The notes beneath the pieces were generated by a model that was not told the origin of the DNA, searched no databases, and worked only from the letters and a program-made list of their open reading frames with translations. A stretch of 9,382 nt of DNA from Sphingomonas sp. (GTDB lineage Bacteria > Pseudomonadota > Alphaproteobacteria > Sphingomonadales > Sphingomonadaceae): the NCBI GenBank assembly GCA_025935515.1, contig JAICVC010000077.1:1-9382 (forward strand). The letters run 5' to 3'. Numbering within the stretch: position 1 is the stretch's first letter; the number at the start of each line of letters is the position of its first letter. This document shows, piece after piece, positions 6,217 through 9,382 of this stretch. The translations under genes were made by a program, and so were the position numbers.

Positions 6217-6240
6217 TTTCCAGCAGATTCAATATTCTCC

Positions 6241-6276
6241 CTTCATGCGCGCGGGGTTAGGCTCGCGCGCATGAAG
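6241..6276 (+). promoter_or_regulatory. Perfect 13-bp inverted repeat burying the start codon of the exported protein gene
   Basis: CTTCATGCGCGCG (6241-6253) and CGCGCGCATGAAG (6264-6276) are exact complements around the 10-base loop GGGTTAGGCT. The right arm contains the ATG (6271-6273) and the second codon. The loop carries the only Shine-Dalgarno-like bases (TTAGG). In the mRNA this would be a very stable hairpin hiding the start codon while leaving the ribosome site in the loop, which could modulate initiation. It could equally be a chance or repeat-derived palindrome. No T-run follows, so terminator function is unlikely. Confidence 0.6.
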
Positions 6277-6612
6277 CGACTCGTGGTCCTCGCCGCGTTG
6301 GCGGCAATTGCTTCGCCGGCAATCGCCGGCGGCGCGTCGAACTTCACCTTGGTCAACGGAACAGGGACAGCCCTTGCCGAGCTGTCGATCCGGCGCGCCG
6401 GGACGCAGGATTGGAAACCGCTCGGGACTCCGCCGTCGGCGGGAGCCCGAAGCGCGATGGCATTCAGCGATCCGGATTGCGCGTTCGACATCCGCGCCAC
6501 GGTGAAAGGGGCCGGGCCGACAACCTGGGCCGGGGTCAATCTGTGCGGCGCGAAGTCCGTGACTCTGAACCGCGACGGCTCGGCAGGCGCGTGGGTCGAT
6601 TACGACCAGTGA
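6271..6612 (+). CDS. Small exported (periplasmic) protein of unknown function
   Basis: This 113-aa protein has a clear Sec signal peptide: MKR, a hydrophobic core LVVLAALAAIA, and a likely signal peptidase I site after SPAIA (between residues 19 and 20). The mature part (about 94 aa) has alternating polar/hydrophobic segments suggesting a beta fold (NFTLVNGTGTALAELSIRR; FDIRATVKGAG). Two cysteines, C70 (DPDCAFDIRA) and C92 (GVNLCGAKSVTL), could form a disulfide in the periplasm. The pattern NGTG...L...W...DC.FDIRA...VNLC resembles small secreted hypothetical proteins I recall from sphingomonads. No catalytic motif is visible. The ATG lies inside an inverted repeat. The 3' end overlaps the convergent membrane-protein gene by 77 bases. 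Confidence 0.82.
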   Translation: MKRLVVLAALAAIASPAIAGGASNFTLVNGTGTALAELSIRRAGTQDWKPLGTPPSAGARSAMAFSDPDCAFDIRATVKGAGPTTWAGVNLCGAKSVTLNRDGSAGAWVDYDQ

Positions 6613-6871
6613 CGATGTGCCGCCGCACGGGCGTCCGGTAAGGCGCCGCCGCGAAGGCCGGCTGTGCCGGCCTTACCGAATCCAGCAGCTTCCCGCCGGC
6701 GAGGAACACCACGCCGGTGCAGGCGAGCGCGAGCAGCCATCCGCCCCAGCCCGGATAGATATCGAGATAGTGGCGGCCCCGTTCGACCGCGCCCAGCGCG
6801 ATCGCGTAGATCACCAGCCACGCCTCCAGGCGCGTCTTGATCGTGAACAGGCGGCCGATCTTCTTCAGCAT
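6536..6871 (-). CDS. Small inner-membrane protein with two predicted helices
   Basis: Taking the ATG at 6871 gives 111 aa beginning MLKKIGRLFTIKTRLEAWLV. A second ATG two codons upstream (6877) is equally possible, and neither has a clear ribosome site. A basic N-terminal segment is followed by a hydrophobic stretch about residues 16-29 (EAWLVIYAIALGAVE), a short polar turn containing RGRHYLDIYPGWGG, and a second stretch about residues 44-60 (WLLALACTGVVFLAGG). This indicates two membrane helices. The core closely resembles a conserved hypothetical membrane protein I recall in Sphingomonadales. Function is unknown. After residue about 68 the sequence becomes an Arg/Pro/Ser-rich tail that overlaps the 3' end of the exported-protein gene on the other strand. 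That tail may be an extension gained by loss of an earlier stop. Confidence 0.75.
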   Translation of the reverse strand: MLKKIGRLFTIKTRLEAWLVIYAIALGAVERGRHYLDIYPGWGGWLLALACTGVVFLAGGKLLDSVRPAQPAFAAAPYRTPVRRHIVTGRNRPTRLPSRRGSESRTSRRTD

Positions 6872-6978
6872 AACCATCGTTAACGTTTGAACGTCCCGAC
6901 GGCTGTTTTGAGCCGTAAATTCCTTAAAGAACAGCGTTAAAATGTTCGCCACCAGAATCCCGTTCTGGGACAATCGGG

Positions 6979-8229
6979 CTAGGCCAGTTCGGCGAGATCC
7001 AGGGCCGCGAGCAGCTTCGCTCGCGCACCCTCGATAGCTGCGATCAAGGCCGGTTCCTGCAAGTCGTCATGATCAATCTGCTCGGGCCATTCGCGCGCGA
7101 TGACCTCGGCGACACTGTCGAGCTTTGCCTCGTCGACCAGGAACCGCGGATCGACCGTCGCTGGATCCGCGACGACGCGAAGCCTCAGGCACGCCGGGCC
7201 GCCGCCATTGGCCATCGATTCGCGAACGTCGACGACCTCGACCCGGCGGATCGGGCCGTTCGATGCGAGGTGGCGCTGGATCCAGCTCCATACCGTCGCG
7301 GTCTCCCGCGCCTCGCTCGGCAGGATCAGCGTCGGCTGGCCGTCGGGCGGGGTCACCAGCTGTCCATTGAACAGATAGGAGCGAACCGCGTCCGCGAGTG
7401 GCACTTCGGACGCCGGAACTTCGACATATTCGAAGCCGGGCACCCTGGCTTCAAGGGCGATGAGGAGCGCTTCCCTGTCCGCGAAGGCCTGCTCGTGCGC
7501 GAACAGCACCCGCTCGTTGGCAACGGCGACCACGTCATTGTGGAAAGCGCCCGCCGCGATCGCCTGCTCGGACTGCTGGACGAAGATCACCCGTTCCGGA
7601 TTGAGCCGGTGCAGCCGCGCAATGGCTTTCGAGGCTTCGATATGCTGGCGCGCGGGGAAGGCGCCGCCGGCGACGCCATAGACGAAGACCTCGACTCCAG
7701 TTTCGCCATGCGTGCCGGCAAGCCGCATGTGGTTGGCCGCGCCCTCGTCACCGAACGCCGGCGGAATCGGACCATGCACCGCGAACGCATCGCCGCGGAA
7801 GGCGAACTCGAGCTGCGCCAGTGTCGAGCCCCATTCGTGACTGCGATGCGGCATCGTCTTGAGATTGGCGACGGTTAGGTGGCACTTGCCATCGGCGGTG
7901 TCGGGGCCGGGCGAAACGGTCGCGGCATTGGCCGCCCACATCGCCGACGCCGACATGGCATTGGCGGCAAGCGCCGGGTCGGCGTCCTCGATGGTCGTGC
8001 CGAGTGCGGCGAGCCATGCACGGTCGGGCCGGGGGTGCGGAAGGAAGATGCCTTGCGCCAGCCCGAGTGCAAGGTTGGCGCGCATCTTGTCGACACCCTG
8101 CAAGGCGGCGGCCCGAGGCTGCGAAACGTGGCCCGCATTGTGGGTCGACGCGAGATTGCCGAGGCTCAGGCCCGCGTAATTGTGGCTGGGACCGATGATG
8201 CCGTCGAAGTTGATCTCGCGAATGCTCAC
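6979..8229 (-). CDS. astB: N-succinylarginine dihydrolase
   Basis: AstB converts N2-succinylarginine to N2-succinylornithine, two ammonia and CO2, the second step of the arginine succinyltransferase (AST) pathway, in the cytoplasm. The 416-aa product is slightly shorter than the E. coli enzyme (447 aa). The fold is the guanidine-modifying pentein type. Conserved blocks are all present: INFDGIIGPSHNYAGLSLGN at the N-terminus, FGDEGAANHMRL (probable catalytic E162), AGAFHNDVVAVAN (H230) and MANGGGPACLRLRVV (nucleophile C347). The E. coli triad is, as I recall, Glu174/His248/Cys365. The start is GTG 8227-8229, whose GTGA overlaps the astA stop codon, so translation is likely coupled to astA. Only a weak ribosome site is seen. 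About 100 bases separate its stop from the start of the membrane-protein gene on the same strand. Confidence 0.96.
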   Translation of the reverse strand: MSIREINFDGIIGPSHNYAGLSLGNLASTHNAGHVSQPRAAALQGVDKMRANLALGLAQGIFLPHPRPDRAWLAALGTTIEDADPALAANAMSASAMWAANAATVSPGPDTADGKCHLTVANLKTMPHRSHEWGSTLAQLEFAFRGDAFAVHGPIPPAFGDEGAANHMRLAGTHGETGVEVFVYGVAGGAFPARQHIEASKAIARLHRLNPERVIFVQQSEQAIAAGAFHNDVVAVANERVLFAHEQAFADREALLIALEARVPGFEYVEVPASEVPLADAVRSYLFNGQLVTPPDGQPTLILPSEARETATVWSWIQRHLASNGPIRRVEVVDVRESMANGGGPACLRLRVVADPATVDPRFLVDEAKLDSVAEVIAREWPEQIDHDDLQEPALIAAIEGARAKLLAALDLAELA

Positions 8230-9242
8230 TTGGCGGCCACGACCACCGTGTCACCGACGCCGACCTCGAGCAGGTCTGCGGCCTCGCGGTCGATGCAAAT
8301 GCCTTTTTTCGGCAGCCTTTTCGTCGAGGCGCAGCAGGCGCGGAAATCTTTCAGGCGGCCGCTCGCGATGAGCGTCTTCATCGGTCCGCCATCGCGGATT
8401 TCGGCGATCGTTTCGGAACGCGCTTCGCGGATCGTACGGATCTGGTCGGTCGGCGCGGTGACCGTCGGGCCGCCATCGAAAATGTCGATGTAACGGTCGA
8501 AGGTGAAGCCTTCCTGCTCCAGCATCCGCAGCGCGGCTCGGCCGCTCGGGTGCGGCTGGCCCATCACGGCCTTCGCGCTGTCGGTGAGGAGGTCGACGTA
8601 AATCGGGGTCTTGGGCATCAGGTCGGCGATGAAGCGCGTGCCGTGCACCGCATTGAACTCATCCGCCTCCGGGAAGGTCAGCCCGAAAAAGCGGCCCGCA
8701 AGGCCGTCCCAGAAGGGCGCGTTGCCGACTTCGTCCATCACTCCGCGAAGCTCGGCCAGCGTATGCTCGCCGAACCGCGCGCGGTGTAATTTCATGAACA
8801 AATAGCGGCTGCGCGCGAGCAGCGACCCGAACCCGCCCGCGCGCATTTCTGGATGAAGGAACAGGCCGCCCACCTCGGATGACCCTTCGAGGTCGGTGGT
8901 GAGGCTCAGCATGTGGTTGCGGAAGGTCTTGCCGAGCTCGGGGCTGGTCTGGGTCAGCGTGCTGACGTGGTAGCTGTAAAAGGGCTGGACCACCCCGACT
9001 TGACCGAACACCTGGCAGGTGCCGCGGATTTTGCCCGACTTCGGGTCTTCGAGTACGAAGACGTAGAGGTCGCTGGCCTGGCAGTCTTCCGCGCGGGAAA
9101 AGGATTGCTCGGAGCGTTCGAGCTTGGCGACCAGCGTGGCGCGGTCGGCGGGCAGGTTGGTGAAGCCGCCGCCGGTCAGCTTGGCCATCTGGTAGATCGC
9201 GCGGAAATCCTCGCCGGTCGCCGGGCGGACCCGAAAGCTCAT
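8226..9242 (-). CDS. astA: Arginine N-succinyltransferase
   Basis: AstA transfers succinyl from succinyl-CoA to the alpha-amino group of arginine, the first step of the AST catabolic pathway. At 338 aa it matches the normal length (about 340). The sequence follows the family throughout: VRPATGEDF and TGGGFTNLPAD near the N-terminus, PFYSYHVSTL, then EVGGLFLHPEMRAGGFGSLL (the GNAT-like acyl-CoA-binding region). Later blocks are RFGEHTLAELRGVMDEVGNAPFWDGL, FIADLMPKTPIYVDLL and YIDIFDGGPTVTA. The C-terminal segment holds four cysteines in total, two adjacent (RACCAS), and diverges from the enterobacterial enzyme. The ATG at 9242 lies in an ATGA overlap with the upstream hydrolase stop, and a purine-rich GGCGGAGGCGGC ribosome site precedes it. 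Its stop overlaps the astB GTG, so hydrolase, astA and astB form one tight operon. Confidence 0.96.
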   Translation of the reverse strand: MSFRVRPATGEDFRAIYQMAKLTGGGFTNLPADRATLVAKLERSEQSFSRAEDCQASDLYVFVLEDPKSGKIRGTCQVFGQVGVVQPFYSYHVSTLTQTSPELGKTFRNHMLSLTTDLEGSSEVGGLFLHPEMRAGGFGSLLARSRYLFMKLHRARFGEHTLAELRGVMDEVGNAPFWDGLAGRFFGLTFPEADEFNAVHGTRFIADLMPKTPIYVDLLTDSAKAVMGQPHPSGRAALRMLEQEGFTFDRYIDIFDGGPTVTAPTDQIRTIREARSETIAEIRDGGPMKTLIASGRLKDFRACCASTKRLPKKGICIDREAADLLEVGVGDTVVVAAK

Positions 9243-9382
9243 GCCGCCTCCGCCGCCAGCCGCAACATGGTGAGCGCGCTCAAGGCCGCGCGTTCGGCCA
9301 GGCTGTCGACGATCAGATATTCCTCCATGCTGTGGATCTTGCCGCCGCGCACGCCCATCGTATCGACGACCGGGACCCCGCA
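9239..9382 (-). CDS. M20-family metallohydrolase, C-terminal 47 residues (rest outside window)
   Basis: The minus strand enters the window in frame with CGVPVVDTMGVRGGKIHSME and runs to a TGA at 9239-9241. The GVRGGKIHSMEEYLIVDSLAERAALSAL segment is typical of the C-terminus of M20 peptidases (relatives of acetylornithine deacetylase, succinyl-diaminopimelate desuccinylase and carboxypeptidase G2). The His in KIHSMEEY is the expected last ligand of the di-zinc site. The TGA overlaps the astA ATG (ATGA), which places it as the first visible gene of the ast operon. An acyl-amino-acid hydrolase here could act on an N-succinyl or N-acyl intermediate, possibly standing in for AstE, which belongs to a different (M14-like) family. 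The substrate cannot be decided from 47 residues. Confidence 0.8.
   Translation of the reverse strand, partial: CGVPVVDTMGVRGGKIHSMEEYLIVDSLAERAALSALTMLRLAAEAA

Noticed and set aside
6654..6674. Hairpin AAGGCCGGC-TGT-GCCGGCCTT as terminator of the exported-protein gene
   Set aside because: The stem is strong and well placed, but no T-run follows and it lies inside the coding frame of the opposite-strand membrane protein, so it may simply reflect codon content.
6952..6968. Hairpin CCAGAA/TTCTGG after astB as an intrinsic terminator
   Set aside because: The stem is only 6 bp and the nearest T-run is several bases downstream, so it is too weak to call a terminator.
7879..8493. 204-aa + strand frame across the astA/astB junction
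   Set aside because: It lies antisense to two clearly identified enzymes and has no family features.

Overview
The window looks like ordinary chromosome of an alphaproteobacterium, most likely a sphingomonad (order Sphingomonadales). The base composition is GC-rich with matching codon use. Several small proteins resemble conserved families I associate with sphingomonads, and HemB is of the cysteine-free (Mg-type) class. No database search was possible, so the taxonomic call is inference.

Layout from left to right. (1) The 3' three quarters of valS (valyl-tRNA synthetase) on the + strand is cut by the window edge. (2) A spacer of about 110 bp is almost entirely palindromic dispersed-repeat DNA. 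(3) hemB (porphobilinogen synthase) is followed by a group II PLP-dependent decarboxylase, and the two overlap by 4 bases (GTGA), which suggests translational coupling. (4) A convergent minus-strand lipoprotein shares the CTAG at its stop with the decarboxylase stop. (5) Next comes tRNA-Arg(ACG) on the minus strand, with a 28-bp copy of its 3' end lying 93 bp downstream, which looks like an integration or duplication scar. (6) A divergent pair of small genes follows: a 57-aa GTG-start protein (minus) and an 84-aa zinc-ribbon-like protein (plus). (7) A small exported protein (plus) has its start codon inside a 13-bp perfect inverted repeat, and it converges with and overlaps a two-helix membrane protein (minus). 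(8) The right end is a minus-strand arginine catabolic operon: an M20-family metallohydrolase (3' end only), then astA, then astB. Both junctions are 4-base stop/start overlaps (ATGA and GTGA).

How the genes work together. valS, hemB and tRNA-Arg are housekeeping genes. AstA succinylates arginine and AstB hydrolyses succinylarginine to succinylornithine, ammonia and CO2. The upstream M20 enzyme is placed where a deacylase or desuccinylase would be useful, but its substrate cannot be read from the fragment. The remaining small genes have no assigned function.

I found no phage, transposon, CRISPR array or defence system. The most noteworthy items are local structures: the tRNA-Arg 3'-end duplication, the start-codon hairpin at 6241-6276, and the repeat abutting the hemB start. 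I do not see evidence for a dramatic new system here.
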